DNA from: Clostridium sp. Marseille-P299
Lineage (GTDB): Bacteria; Bacillota; Clostridia; Lachnospirales; Lachnospiraceae
NCBI RefSeq assembly: GCF_900078195.1
Contig: NZ_FJVE01000005.1
Location: forward strand, 263,001 to 327,000
Length of the DNA: 64,000 nt
Direction: 5' to 3'
Made by a program: the position numbers and the translations under genes. Positions 27,314-36,333 of the stretch are shown in pieces. Every line of letters begins with the position of its first letter. Positions within the stretch are counted from its first letter, which is position 1. The notes beneath the pieces were generated by a model. That model ran no database searches, had not been told where the DNA came from, and saw nothing but the letters and a program-made list of their open reading frames with translations.

Positions 27314-30300
27314 TTATCTTTTCTCTACAGCAAGTGTAACATCTTCGCCGTTTAAGTTCCATTCTTTTTCAAATCCACTTAAACGATCAAAAATAATTTC
27401 ATCTGCCAATACAACTGTCTTAATTTCATCAAGGTTCTTAGATGCAATTTCTTTGATCTTATCGTTTCCAGATACATAAACATTAATATGATCCATTACT
27501 TCAAAGCCAGCATCTTTACGCATTGTCTGAACTTTACTAATTAATTCACGAACAAATCCTTCTTCGATTAATTCTTCTGTTAAGTTTGTATCTAATACAA
27601 CAGTAATACCATAGTCAGAATCAGAAACATAACCTTCCATTTGCATCGCATCAATTAGTAAATCATCTTTTTCTAATACTTCTTCTACTCCATCAACGGT
27701 AATTGTTAAAGTACCCTTTTCATTTAATTCATCCATAGCCTTGTTTCCATTAAGTCCTGAAAGAACTTCTTTTAGAGCATTTAATCTGCTACCAAAACGA
27801 CGTCCTAATGTCTTTAACTGTGGTTTAAATGTATAAGAAGTAAAATCACGTACATCAGAAGTAAATGTTACATTTTTTACGTTAAGTTCATCTGCGATGA
27901 TTTCTTTATAAAAATCAGACATTCCTTCTACTGTATTTCCAGCATCATCAGTATGAGTGATATCTGCTTTTACATACATCTTACCGATTGGCTGTCTTTG
28001 TTTGATGTTTGCTGTATTTCTACAAGCACGACCAAGAACAACGATATCAAGAACTGCTTCCATATCTTTTTCAAGCTCTGCGTTAATTAATGCTTCATCA
28101 TATGCTGGGAAATCGCATAAATGAACACTGATAGGAGCTGTTCTATCAATGCTGCATACAAGGTTACGATAAATATCTTCTGCCATAAATGGAATCATAG
28201 GTGCAGATGCCTTAGCAATTGTAACTAATGCTGTATAAAGAGTCATGTAAGCATTGATCTTATCTTGTTCCATTCCCTTAGCCCAGAAACGTTCACGACC
28301 ACGTCTTACATACCAGTTACTCATTTCATCCACAAATTCTTGTAATGCTCTTGCAGTTTCTGGAATCTTGTAGTTCGCTAAATTCTCATCCACTGTCTTA
28401 ACAACAGAATTTAATTTAGATAATAACCACTTATCCATAACTGGAAGTTTATCATATTCTAATTGATACTTCGTTGCATCAAAGTTATCAATATTTGCAT
28501 AAAGTACAAAGAATGCGTAAGTATTCCATAATGTACCCATGAATTTACGTTGACCTTCTACTACCGCTTTTCCGTGGAAACGATTTGGTAACCATGGAGC
28601 TGAGTTAATATAGAAGTACCAACGAATTGCATCCGCACCATACTCTGCTAATGCATCAAATGGATCTACAGCATTTCCTTTGGATTTACTCATCTTTTGA
28701 CCATTTTCATCTTGAACGTGACCAAGAACGATAACATTCTTATAAGGTGCTTTGTTAAAGATTAATGTTGAAATTGCTAACAAGGAATAGAACCATCCTC
28801 TTGTCTGGTCAACCGCCTCTGAAATAAAGTCCGCAGGGAATTGTTGTTCAAATAAATCCTGATTTTCAAATGGGTAATGATGTTGTGCAAATGGCATTGC
28901 ACCAGAGTCAAACCAGCAGTCAATAACTTCTGGAACACGTTTCATCTGCTTACCACATTCGGAACACTTAATCGTTACAGCATCAATATATGGGCGGTGT
29001 AACTCAATATTATCTGGACAATTATCAGACATTGATTTTAATTCTTCAATGCTTCCAATGGAGTGCATATGACCACATTCACATTGCCATACATTCAGTG
29101 GTGTTCCCCAGTAACGGTTACGGCTAATACCCCAGTCTTGAACGTTTTCTAACCAATCACCAAAACGTCCTTTACCAATGCTTTCAGGAATCCAGTTAAT
29201 TGTATTATTATTACGGATTAAGTCTTCCTTCACAGCTGTCATTTTGATAAACCAAGATTCTCTTGCATAATAGATTAATGGTGTATCACATCTCCAGCAG
29301 AATGGATAACTATGCTCAAATTTAAGAGATTTGTATAATAATCCTTTCTCTCTAAGCATTTTCATAATACCTTCGTCTGTCTTTTTACAGAATACTCCTG
29401 CAAAATCAGTAACTTCTGGCTTCATTTCACCTTTTTCATCTACTAATTGTACGAATGGAAGGTCATATTTACGTCCAACGTTAGCATCGTCTTCACCAAA
29501 TGCAGGTGCAATATGAACCACACCAGTACCATCTGTTAATGTTACATAGGTATCGCATGTTACATAGTAAGCTTTTTTACCATTCACATTGTCTCTATTT
29601 GCCTTTGGATTCTTTGTACCATCTGGATTATTAAATGCATAATCAAATAGTGGTTCGTATTCTTTATATTCTAAGTCTGTACCTACATAAGTCTCTACAA
29701 CTTGGTAATCACCTTCAATAACTTTAAGTAATGCTTCTGCTAAGATGTAGTATTCTTTTGCAACAACGGTATTTGCCTCTGTAAGTTCTTCCCCTTCTTT
29801 TGGCGCTTTTACAACATCACCTTTTGCATTAACACCAACTTCAACTTTTACATAAGTTTCCTCTGGGTTTACACAAAGGGCCACGTTAGATGGTAATGTC
29901 CATGGAGTTGTTGTCCAGGCTAAAATATATTCGTTTTCTGTATCTTTTACTTTAAACTTAGCAATTGCAGATTTTTCTTTTACATCCTTATAACCTTGAG
30001 CAACTTCATGAGAAGAAAGAGGAGTTCCACAACGTGGACAATAAGGAACGATCTTGTATCCTTTGTATAAAAGGCCCTTATCCCAGATTTTCTTAAGTGC
30101 CCACCATTCGGATTCAATAAAGTTATTATCATAAGTTACGTATGGGTTATCCATATCTGCCCAGAAACCTACTGTACCTGAGAAATCTTCCCACATACCT
30201 TTGTATTTCCAAACACTTTCTTTACACTTATCGATAAATGGTTCAAGTCCATATTTCTCAATTTGCTCTTTTCCATCTAAGCCTAATAATTTTTCAACTT

Positions 30301-30583
30301 CAAGTTCAACAGGAAGCCCGTGAGTATCCCAGCCTGCTTTTCTTGGAACCATATATCCTTTCATTGTACGATATCTAGGAATCATATCTTTGATAACACG
30401 TGTTAAAACGTGACCAATGTGAGGCTTTCCATTTGCAGTTGGAGGACCATCATAAAACGTATAGGTTTCTCCTTCTTTTCTTGAATCAATACTCTTTTCA
30501 AAGATTTCATTTTCTTTCCAAAAATTTAGAACTTCTTTTTCTCTGTCAACAAACTTCATGTTTGTAGATACTTTTTGGTACAT
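27314..30583 (-). CDS. ileS: Isoleucyl-tRNA synthetase, eukaryote-like type 2
   Basis: 1089 residues, longer than the usual 920-940 of bacterial type 1 enzymes. The class I signatures are PHIGHVLT near residue 56 and KMSKSKGNAVDPF near 620. A large CP1 editing domain lies between them, and CPRCG and CSECG zinc-type pairs are visible. The start (KFVDREKEVLNFWKENEIFEKS, YDGPPTANGKPH) and the length match the IleRS2 group, which is typically insensitive to mupirocin. The ATG is preceded by GAAAGGATG. It is separated from the upstream NUDIX gene by 95 bases with no clear terminator, so the T-box at 31456-31740 probably governs both. Confidence 0.95.
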   Translation of the reverse strand: MYQKVSTNMKFVDREKEVLNFWKENEIFEKSIDSRKEGETYTFYDGPPTANGKPHIGHVLTRVIKDMIPRYRTMKGYMVPRKAGWDTHGLPVELEVEKLLGLDGKEQIEKYGLEPFIDKCKESVWKYKGMWEDFSGTVGFWADMDNPYVTYDNNFIESEWWALKKIWDKGLLYKGYKIVPYCPRCGTPLSSHEVAQGYKDVKEKSAIAKFKVKDTENEYILAWTTTPWTLPSNVALCVNPEETYVKVEVGVNAKGDVVKAPKEGEELTEANTVVAKEYYILAEALLKVIEGDYQVVETYVGTDLEYKEYEPLFDYAFNNPDGTKNPKANRDNVNGKKAYYVTCDTYVTLTDGTGVVHIAPAFGEDDANVGRKYDLPFVQLVDEKGEMKPEVTDFAGVFCKKTDEGIMKMLREKGLLYKSLKFEHSYPFCWRCDTPLIYYARESWFIKMTAVKEDLIRNNNTINWIPESIGKGRFGDWLENVQDWGISRNRYWGTPLNVWQCECGHMHSIGSIEELKSMSDNCPDNIELHRPYIDAVTIKCSECGKQMKRVPEVIDCWFDSGAMPFAQHHYPFENQDLFEQQFPADFISEAVDQTRGWFYSLLAISTLIFNKAPYKNVIVLGHVQDENGQKMSKSKGNAVDPFDALAEYGADAIRWYFYINSAPWLPNRFHGKAVVEGQRKFMGTLWNTYAFFVLYANIDNFDATKYQLEYDKLPVMDKWLLSKLNSVVKTVDENLANYKIPETARALQEFVDEMSNWYVRRGRERFWAKGMEQDKINAYMTLYTALVTIAKASAPMIPFMAEDIYRNLVCSIDRTAPISVHLCDFPAYDEALINAELEKDMEAVLDIVVLGRACRNTANIKQRQPIGKMYVKADITHTDDAGNTVEGMSDFYKEIIADELNVKNVTFTSDVRDFTSYTFKPQLKTLGRRFGSRLNALKEVLSGLNGNKAMDELNEKGTLTITVDGVEEVLEKDDLLIDAMQMEGYVSDSDYGITVVLDTNLTEELIEEGFVRELISKVQTMRKDAGFEVMDHINVYVSGNDKIKEIASKNLDEIKTVVLADEIIFDRLSGFEKEWNLNGEDVTLAVEKR

Positions 30584-30678
30584 GTGAATTCATCCTTTCT
30601 ACTTATATTCCTTTATTCAAAAATTAGGGAAATATCGTTTTAACTTTTTTCTTAAACAATTAAACATTGTATGTCACA

Positions 30679-31173
30679 TTATTTTTCATCTATATAATCA
30701 AGTAGTGAATCTAAATATGGATAGGAATGAAATTCGCCATTTGCAACCATTTCTTTTATTTCACTACTAGTAGCCCATTTTGCATCTGAAACCTCTTCCT
30801 CTTGAAGAGTAAGCTCTGAAATAGTTACATTGCTTCGAACAATCCATACTCCATTATAGCTACTTTCACGTTTAAAAACTGCAAATAGCTCCATGTTCTT
30901 TTCTTCCGCTAAAATTCCCACTTCTTCATTTAATTCTCGAATACAGGCCTCATACATATCTTCACCCTTGATTGCTGAGCCTCCTGTTGCTGCCCAGCTC
31001 CCTGGTTTCCATGCCACTGTATCGCTTCTTTTTTGAATCAATATTTCTTTTTTATCATTCACTGGATATATATGCACTACCAAATGGTAATCTCCACGGG
31101 CTAATTCTTTACCTCTTTCATGCACTCGACCTGTTTTCCTAAAACATTGATCATAAACATCCCAAAGTTCCAT
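30679..31173 (-). CDS. NUDIX hydrolase
   Basis: 164 residues from the ATG at 31173, behind GAGAGGTGAG; an upstream start at 31200 overlaps that site. The NUDIX box is complete: G(SAIKG)E(DMYEACI)REL-NEEVGI around residues 65-88, providing the metal-binding Glu residues. The opening MELWDVYDQCFRKTGR and the R-G-D-YH pattern resemble the isopentenyl-diphosphate-isomerase-like branch (YfcD type), but the substrate is unknown. Its position between an isoleucine-type T-box and ileS is unusual and suggests it is carried along in the ileS transcript. Confidence 0.87.
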   Translation of the reverse strand: MELWDVYDQCFRKTGRVHERGKELARGDYHLVVHIYPVNDKKEILIQKRSDTVAWKPGSWAATGGSAIKGEDMYEACIRELNEEVGILAEEKNMELFAVFKRESSYNGVWIVRSNVTISELTLQEEEVSDAKWATSSEIKEMVANGEFHSYPYLDSLLDYIDEK

Positions 31174-31310
31174 ACTCACCTCTCTGATTTGTCTTCTCAT
31201 TGATTTGTAAGAACCAATAATTGTTTTATATTTTCCTATGTGTGAGTGCGTATCCTACGTGATTTCTTGATTTCCTGATTTATAAAGCAAAGCTTTTTTG
31301 CTTTTATTTA

Positions 31311-31440
31311 TTATAAATAGAACAAAAGTGTGCTTCGCACACTCTCGCGAGCAAATACTGCCCAAGCACAGCTTTTGTTCCGCGCGCGTAGCTGCGCATC
31401 ATTTGCCCGTAGGGCTTTTATTTAATAGGAAATGCAGAGC
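31311..31440. repeat. Interspersed hairpin repeat, copy 1, with adjoining hairpins
   Basis: The block begins AACAAAAGTGTGCTTCGCAC, contains GTGTGC-TTC-GCACAC and CTCTCGCGAGCAAAT, and closes with GCTTTTGTTC near 31380, so its ends are inverted repeats (GAACAAAAG/CTTTTGTTC). A related, diverged copy lies at 36878-36937. It is followed by a second perfect hairpin, TTATTTAATAGGAAAT (about 31420-31435) with its complement (about 31443-31458). The block sits between the T-box terminator and the NUDIX start. Confidence 0.75.
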
Positions 31441-31455
31441 AATTTCCTATTAAAT

Positions 31456-31740
31456 AAAAAAGCTCTCATCCAAAACAGGATGAGAGCATATATGCAATCA
31501 CGTAACCACCTATTTCACGTACTCCATCTCTTTACAGGAGCCTTTCCTGTAAATACAACTTTTATACATTACCCATATAACGGTAGGTACCGACAAAGCT
31601 TACTAACTGTTCAGCCTTGCAACTTAGAAGTGATTTTCAGATATCCTCTACTCGTATCGCACTTACACTCTCTGCGACTCGCTTTGACTTTCCTTGATTC
31701 TTACTCTCTTCGTCAACGTTTTTATAATTTTAACTTTATG
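31456..31740 (-). ncRNA. T-box leader, probable isoleucine type, upstream of NUDIX-ileS
   Basis: On the minus strand a leader of about 285 bases ends in the terminator stem GCTCTCATCC/GGATGAGAGC (31462-31471 with 31478-31487) plus a T-run. Just before it is AGGTGGTTACGTG (31499-31511), a divergent T-box core (usual AGGGTGGTACCGCG). The stem I region contains GAAAATCACTTC, where AUC followed by A (31632-31634) is a good specifier candidate for isoleucine. AGAGAG-type K-turn sequence is also present. This fits control of ileS by uncharged tRNA-Ile. Confidence 0.75.
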
Positions 31741-31746
31741 TTGTTT

Positions 31747-31775
31747 ATCTTAGTATAGAAAATATTATTTGTCAA
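31747..31775 (-). promoter_or_regulatory. Promoter of the ileS T-box transcript
   Basis: On the minus strand TTGACA (31770-31775), 17-base spacer, TAAGAT (31747-31752). Confidence 0.65.
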
Positions 31776-31852
31776 TGGAATTTCTACCACAGATTTAAAA
31801 TTCATGAATATTAAATAGAAAGTCTCACAAACTAAACTTGAGGTGATAATAA

Positions 31853-32047
31853 ATGGATCCATTTTCTTTTGATTCAGACGATAATTTTAGTAGTAGAGTC
31901 TATCCAGTTGTAACATTTACTAATTATAGTATTGATGATTACATTGAAACATTGGATAGTTCAACAAAAGAAGCAATCGCAAGAAACCGAGATCAATTTC
32001 AAACTAGAGCGGACGTCGAAAGATTTGTTAAAGGCCTACGTGGCTAA
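31853..32047 (+). CDS. Small hypothetical protein (64 aa)
   Basis: ATG preceded by GAGGTGATAAT with ideal spacing. The 64 residues are acidic at the start (MDPFSFDSDDNFSS) and end with an amphipathic helical part (TKEAIARNRDQFQTRADVERFVKGLRG). No cysteine, membrane segment or known motif. It is the only rightward gene between 4.5 kb and the accessory island and stands alone between the divergent ileS T-box promoter and convergent citrate synthase. Strong translation signal makes it credible; function unknown. Confidence 0.7.
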   Translation: MDPFSFDSDDNFSSRVYPVVTFTNYSIDDYIETLDSSTKEAIARNRDQFQTRADVERFVKGLRG

Positions 32048-32160
32048 ACTATTTTGATGTACTAAAAACAATTATATTATGTAGTATGTAACTGGGGCTG
32101 TTAAGCGTGAATTTAAAATTATTATACTCATGCATAATCAGTCCCTTTACTTTATATTTA

Positions 32161-33522
32161 TTATTGCCGTTTATCTAACGGACTATATTCTCTTTGTGTC
32201 GCAATGCTTTGGTAAGCTGGACGAATAATTTTTTCTGCACTAACGATTTCCTCTAAGCGATGTGCACTCCACCCAACGATTCTTGCAATTGCAAAAATAG
32301 GAGTGTAGAGTTCTAATGGAAGTCCAAGTAGATGATACACAAATCCACTATAAAAGTCTACATTGGTGTTAACACCTTTATATATTCTTCTTTCTTCTGC
32401 AATTAGTTTTGGCGCAAGTTTCTCAACGGTTGTATAAAGATTAAACTCTGCTTCCTGCCCCTTATTTTTTGCAAGTTCTTCTACAAATATTTTAAATATT
32501 TCTGCTCTAGGGTCTGATATGGAATATACTGCATGCCCAATTCCATAAATAAGTCCAGACTGATCAAATTCTTCTTTTCGTAGTACTTTTCTTAAATAAT
32601 TAGCAACTTCATCTTGGTCTTCCCAATTGTAAACCTTCGCTTTCAGGTCTTCAAACATCTGCATTACTTTAATATTGGCTCCACCATGTCTTGGACCTTT
32701 TAAAGACCCGAGTGCAGCTGCCATAACTGAATATGTATCCGTTCCAGAAGAGCTAACAACTCGTGTTGTGAAAGATGAATTATTACCACCACCATGTTCC
32801 ATATGAAGAACTAAAGCCAAATCAAGTACAGCTGCTTCAAACTTCGTATACTTTTTATTAGGTCTTAGCATCATTAAAATATTTTCTGCAGTTGATAATT
32901 CTTCTTTGGGTGGATGAATAAATAAACTATTACCGATACTTTGATTGTATGCATGATAACTATATACTGCCAACATAGGAAATTGACTTATTAGATTTAG
33001 ACATTGTCTCATTACATTAGAAAGAGAAGTATTCTCCGCATCGGAATCATAGGAATATAGTGTTAAAATACTTTTAGACAAAGAAATCATCATATCCTTG
33101 CTAGGAGCCTTCATAATTACATCACGAAAAAAGTTTTGTGGAAGTGTTCGTCTTTTCCCCAATTCCGCTTTAAATTCCTTTAGCTCCTCCTCATTTGGTA
33201 GCTCTCCTACCAATAATAAATACGCAATCTCTTCAAATCCAAAACGTCCTTCACTTAAAAAGCCTTGTGTTAGATTACGAATATCATATCCTCTATAATA
33301 TAACTTACCTTCACATGGTACTTCTTCGCCCTTCACAATGTCTTTTGCATGTACTTCTGAGATATTCGTTAATCCAGCCACAACACCTTTCCCATTAATA
33401 TCTCTTAATCCACGCTTCACATCATATTCTTTGTATAAGTCAGATTCCACTTTATCACATCTTTCACATACCTCCACCAACTTCTTCACCTGTGGTGTTA
33501 TTTGAAAAATTACTTCTTGCAT
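32161..33522 (-). CDS. gltA: Citrate synthase
   Basis: 453 residues, ATG behind AAGGAGGAATT. Active-site elements are visible: first His in LHMEHGGGNNSSF (about 240), second His region GPRHGGANIKVM (about 280), GIGHAVY (about 328) and Asp in NVDFYSGF (about 392). The N-terminal extension of about 70 residues before YYRGYDIRNL fits the longer citrate synthases of Clostridia. It condenses oxaloacetate and acetyl-CoA, feeding glutamate synthesis in anaerobes with an incomplete TCA cycle. Transcribed alone from its own promoter. Confidence 0.95.
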   Translation of the reverse strand: MQEVIFQITPQVKKLVEVCERCDKVESDLYKEYDVKRGLRDINGKGVVAGLTNISEVHAKDIVKGEEVPCEGKLYYRGYDIRNLTQGFLSEGRFGFEEIAYLLLVGELPNEEELKEFKAELGKRRTLPQNFFRDVIMKAPSKDMMISLSKSILTLYSYDSDAENTSLSNVMRQCLNLISQFPMLAVYSYHAYNQSIGNSLFIHPPKEELSTAENILMMLRPNKKYTKFEAAVLDLALVLHMEHGGGNNSSFTTRVVSSSGTDTYSVMAAALGSLKGPRHGGANIKVMQMFEDLKAKVYNWEDQDEVANYLRKVLRKEEFDQSGLIYGIGHAVYSISDPRAEIFKIFVEELAKNKGQEAEFNLYTTVEKLAPKLIAEERRIYKGVNTNVDFYSGFVYHLLGLPLELYTPIFAIARIVGWSAHRLEEIVSAEKIIRPAYQSIATQREYSPLDKRQ

Positions 33523-33575
33523 AGAATTCCTCCTTATGATATATTTAACAACGTTAATTATTGGTTTTACTTATA

Positions 33576-33604
33576 AGTATCTAATAAATTGAAACCTCTG
33601 TCAA
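33576..33604 (-). promoter_or_regulatory. Promoter of citrate synthase
   Basis: On the minus strand TTGACA (33599-33604), 17-base spacer, GATACT (33576-33581), about 55 bases from the start codon. Confidence 0.6.
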
Positions 33605-33879
33605 TATTTTTTTCAATATTTTAGTAAATTATTATACATGTCTGTTAATTTTTATTAAACTAAAAAATATAGTACTTATAAAAAACACCTAAAAGATATA
33701 TAATTACTGATAGGATATGAAACTTATTTAAAAAACTTATTAATATTCCGTTAACAAAAGGATTTAAAACCAATGTATAAATACCCATAAATTCTCCTCT
33801 GTAAATTCCTTCTATGCTTAATTCAATAAATCTTGTATCATATAAGCCGCTTTTCTCTCGTGCTTGCTCAAAAAGGGGT

Positions 33880-34073
33880 TATTTATACTCTCTTACTCCT
33901 GTAAGCCCATTAGCTTTTTAGTAATTGTATTTTCTAGGCTCCCTTTCCGTGATTATTTTTGCTTATTTTACTGACTCACCGAGTGTACTCATCTAAGTTA
34001 CCTCTACTTTTGTTTTATTTTCATCGCAATACAATCATGACCACTTAGACGGTGGTTTATTTTTATTGGATAC
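33880..34073. mobile_element. Internally deleted, decayed IS200/IS605-type remnant
   Basis: The stretch 33888-33995 is recognisably similar to 37045-37160, the 3' end of the intact element: TCTTACTCCTGTAAGC, CTCCCTTTCCGTGATTA and GACTCACCGAGTGTACTCAT match counterparts there. It then jumps to GGTGGTTTATTTTTATTG (34051-34068), identical to 37684-37701 at the other element end. The transposase body between the two is missing, so this resembles a non-autonomous derivative or an old deletion copy. Confidence 0.7.
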
Positions 34074-34114
34074 AATAAAAATATCTCCAACTAATAAAAC
34101 TTTGTTGGAGATAT
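34074..34114 (-). terminator. Terminator of the secreted Cys-protein gene
   Basis: ATATCTCCAA (34081-34090) pairs with TTGGAGATAT (34105-34114); on the minus strand the stem is followed by TTTTTATTG. The IS remnant directly abuts its T-run. Confidence 0.85.
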
Positions 34115-34150
34115 AATCCATCTTATTAAACATATAACTTATAACAATTT

Positions 34151-34492
34151 TTATTTGCCACAACTAGGATGCACTTCCTCATTATAAGAAGTCGTTCCAC
34201 TACCAGTGACTATACCACAACTTGAACATATATATTTAATTAAATACGTTTTTGTAATAATATAACTTTGACATTTTGCACTTTTAAGTTCAATAGCTCC
34301 AGTAATAGTATTCCTGTATTCATATGTATAATCATGAGTATTTGAAGTTGTATTAGTTCCTACTAATCCTCCAATGTCCGGATATGTAACATGTGGCGGG
34401 CAGATACTAGCCGCATAGGTAGTTATTGATGTAGATAACAACAATACCAATGAAAAAGCTAAAACAAATAATTTTTTCATAGTTTTTTTCAT
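34151..34492 (-). CDS. Small secreted protein with cysteine pair
   Basis: 113 residues from the ATG at 34492, behind GAAAGGAAAAA; a longer frame to 34528 is less likely. A clear signal peptide (MKKTMKKLFVLAFSLVLLLS) ends near TYAAS. The mature part of about 85 residues has six Cys (C-PPH, KCQS, CSSCG, PSCGK), including a CSSCG pair that could bind metal or form a disulfide. The chain is rich in Thr, Ser and Tyr. No known family recognised. It lies in a region of IS debris, but the gene is intact with promoter, ribosome binding site and terminator. Confidence 0.65.
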   Translation of the reverse strand: MKKTMKKLFVLAFSLVLLLSTSITTYAASICPPHVTYPDIGGLVGTNTTSNTHDYTYEYRNTITGAIELKSAKCQSYIITKTYLIKYICSSCGIVTGSGTTSYNEEVHPSCGK

Positions 34493-34505
34493 AATTTTTT
34501 CCTTT

Positions 34506-34610
34506 CTAAATTTCTTTATTAAAATCATTAATAATTTGGTAAAAATTCATGATGAGTATTTGAGGTTTATTGCAAGCATTTTGTATTCGGTGCACGTATT
34601 TCCAACACAT
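34506..34610 (-). CDS. Small ORF (34 aa) just upstream of the secreted protein gene
   Basis: ATG at 34610-34608 preceded by AAAGGGAGGGATA, one of the strongest ribosome binding sites in the region. It encodes MCWKYVHRIQNACNKPQILI and 14 further residues, ending in TAG at 34506-34508, 13 bases before the next ATG. A TATACT box (34655-34660) lies upstream with a weak -35. It could be a leader peptide, a tiny gene, or the start of a decayed gene; nothing recognisable in sequence. Confidence 0.45.
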   Translation of the reverse strand: MCWKYVHRIQNACNKPQILIMNFYQIINDFNKEI

Positions 34611-34660
34611 TATCCCTCCCTTTTTTTACTATTTTTACAATATTTACCATTTATAGTATA

Positions 34661-35567
34661 TCATATTACTTTTGTTTTAATAACACTTTTACAAAATCTT
34701 TTTCCTGCAAAACCTATATGCTTGAATAAAAAATTACCACTTTAACTCTTATATGTTAATGTGAGAAAATTTTTTTCATCTGTATACGCACACAGGATAA
34801 TACTGAACATCAAGGCTCCAACCAATCCGGAACAGCATAAAATATGCTGAATTCCCAACTTCTTCAAGCAGTAATCAACAACAGGACAACAAACCTATAA
34901 ACAGTATGATAAAACCACCATATGGTTATAACACCAATAGTAGCATTGTTAGTGTTCCTTATTATGGTTAGTTGACGTTTTACATCTTCTAGTAATTGCA
35001 ATCGTGGACTCTTATTCTTTTAGTAAATTATTAATCGATCCCATTTTATTTCACCATCTTTTATGAAAATCCGATCATTTAATCGATATCGGATATTCAT
35101 GACCGGAATTTAAAGGTTCTGAAAGGATTGTATTTGCTGATGTTTTTTTGTATAAAAAACTAGAACCAAACAAAACTTTATACGCCATTCGTTAAAATGA
35201 AAATTATCTTCTACGAAAATTGATGATAATTACAGTATGAATAATCAGGTTAACTATTAGATATTGAAAAAGCATACCTCGTTAGAATAAATTCTTTTAT
35301 TCTTGTCCCAACAAAACTTACAACTACATTATTCACTATATCAGCTATTAAAATCGCCAATAACTGTAGTCAATTTCAGTTTAAGAAGAATTCTCAAGAG
35401 AATCTTGTATATAATAATACTTAGATTTTACATACATATTATTTAGTTGTATATTATATAATTATGGCTGGTTTTAAATGAAGTTGTAAAAATAAAAATC
35501 CATAGTGGATTACTCTGTATTATTATTTAATCACCACAAAAAAACAATATACAAGAGGATAATCACT
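34661..35567. other. Gene-poor, degenerate intergenic stretch
   Basis: About 900 bases with no intact gene. One fragment (34807-34975, + strand) stays open for some 55 codons and is Ser/Asn/Gln-rich, ending IVSVPYYG, and another (about 35020-35110, - strand) reads NIRYRLNDRIFIKDGEIKWD before a stop. Both look like relics of unknown genes. The stretch joins the secreted-protein gene to the IS30 pseudogene and is probably decayed mobile or surface-protein DNA. Confidence 0.4.
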
Positions 35568-36243
35568 ATGGACTATTCAAATCATAATATATAATCACGT
35601 AAAAACAAACGCCTAAATTTTAATGAGCGCATGAGAATTGAAATACGCCTTCAAGATAGTTGGAATCCTTATAAATATCCAAGGAATTAGGTCCCCCCTA
35701 TCAATACTCTTTTTAATAAAAATTAAAAGCGGTACTACTACTCAAATCAAACACGGAAAACTACTTAGTGAGTTTGGCCATTTGGAAATCGATACTGTTA
35801 TAGAAGAAAAGACTAAGACTAACACAGATTGTGTCCCTCTAACAATTGTAGAGTGACAAATACGTCACGCACTCGTGCGAAAAATAACATCAAAAACTAA
35901 GGATGCTATTATGAATGAATTAAATAATATACGTAGTTTCTTTGGTGAACGTTTTGATCAAGTTGGATATAATGGTTTTGAGTCTGCTGATTTAGCAAAA
36001 CTAGAAACTGAAACTTCAACTTTAGTTTACAGCTAACATGCATATTCATCCTTTGAACTTGGTACAAATGAGCCACATAATGGTCTCATTCCAAGATTCA
36101 TTTCATAGGGTAAACGTATACAGAATTATAATCTAGATGATATAGCTTTTATCGAAGAGTAAATGATTACACTTTCTCGTAAAATTCTACACTATAAGAT
36201 TCCAGAAGAGCCTATTGAAGAACAACTTAAATATGCAGCATAA
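35568..36243 (+). pseudogene. Decayed IS30-family transposase
   Basis: An ATG at 35568 follows AAGAGGAT, but the frame breaks within a few codons. Further on, FGHLEIDTVI and LTIVE (35770-35855) are IS30-type core text, continued after a stop by ITSKTKDAIMNELNN. Then HAYSSFELGTNE-HNGLI, GKRIQNYNLDDIAFIEE and the tail RKILHYKIPEEPIEEQLKYAA follow with several in-frame stops (for example at 36036 and near 36100). The order and content match the C-terminal half of IS30 transposases; the DNA-binding N-terminus is mostly lost. Confidence 0.85.
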
Positions 36244-36333
36244 GTGATTTGAAAATAAGTGTATATCTATAAATTAGTTCAGCTTGTTATCGCAATTTGC
36301 GATTATATAATTATTAACAAGTTTATTATTTTT

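Noticed and set aside
31456..31740. SAM (S-box) riboswitch
   Set aside because: The GGTGG-like core, specifier-type loop and K-turn fit a T-box better; the S-box CCGGCAACC core is absent.
31432..31758. 108-codon ORF on the + strand
   Set aside because: It is antisense to the isoleucine T-box leader; its sequence is explained by the RNA stems and it has no ribosome binding site.
34807..34975. Ser/Asn/Gln-rich open stretch as a gene
   Set aside because: Starts at a stop with no ATG or ribosome binding site and shows no recognisable motif; treated as a relic.
35638..35856. 72-codon ORF as a separate gene
   Set aside because: It is the best-preserved piece of the IS30 transposase pseudogene (FGHLEIDTVI, LTIVE), flanked by in-frame stops and further transposase fragments.
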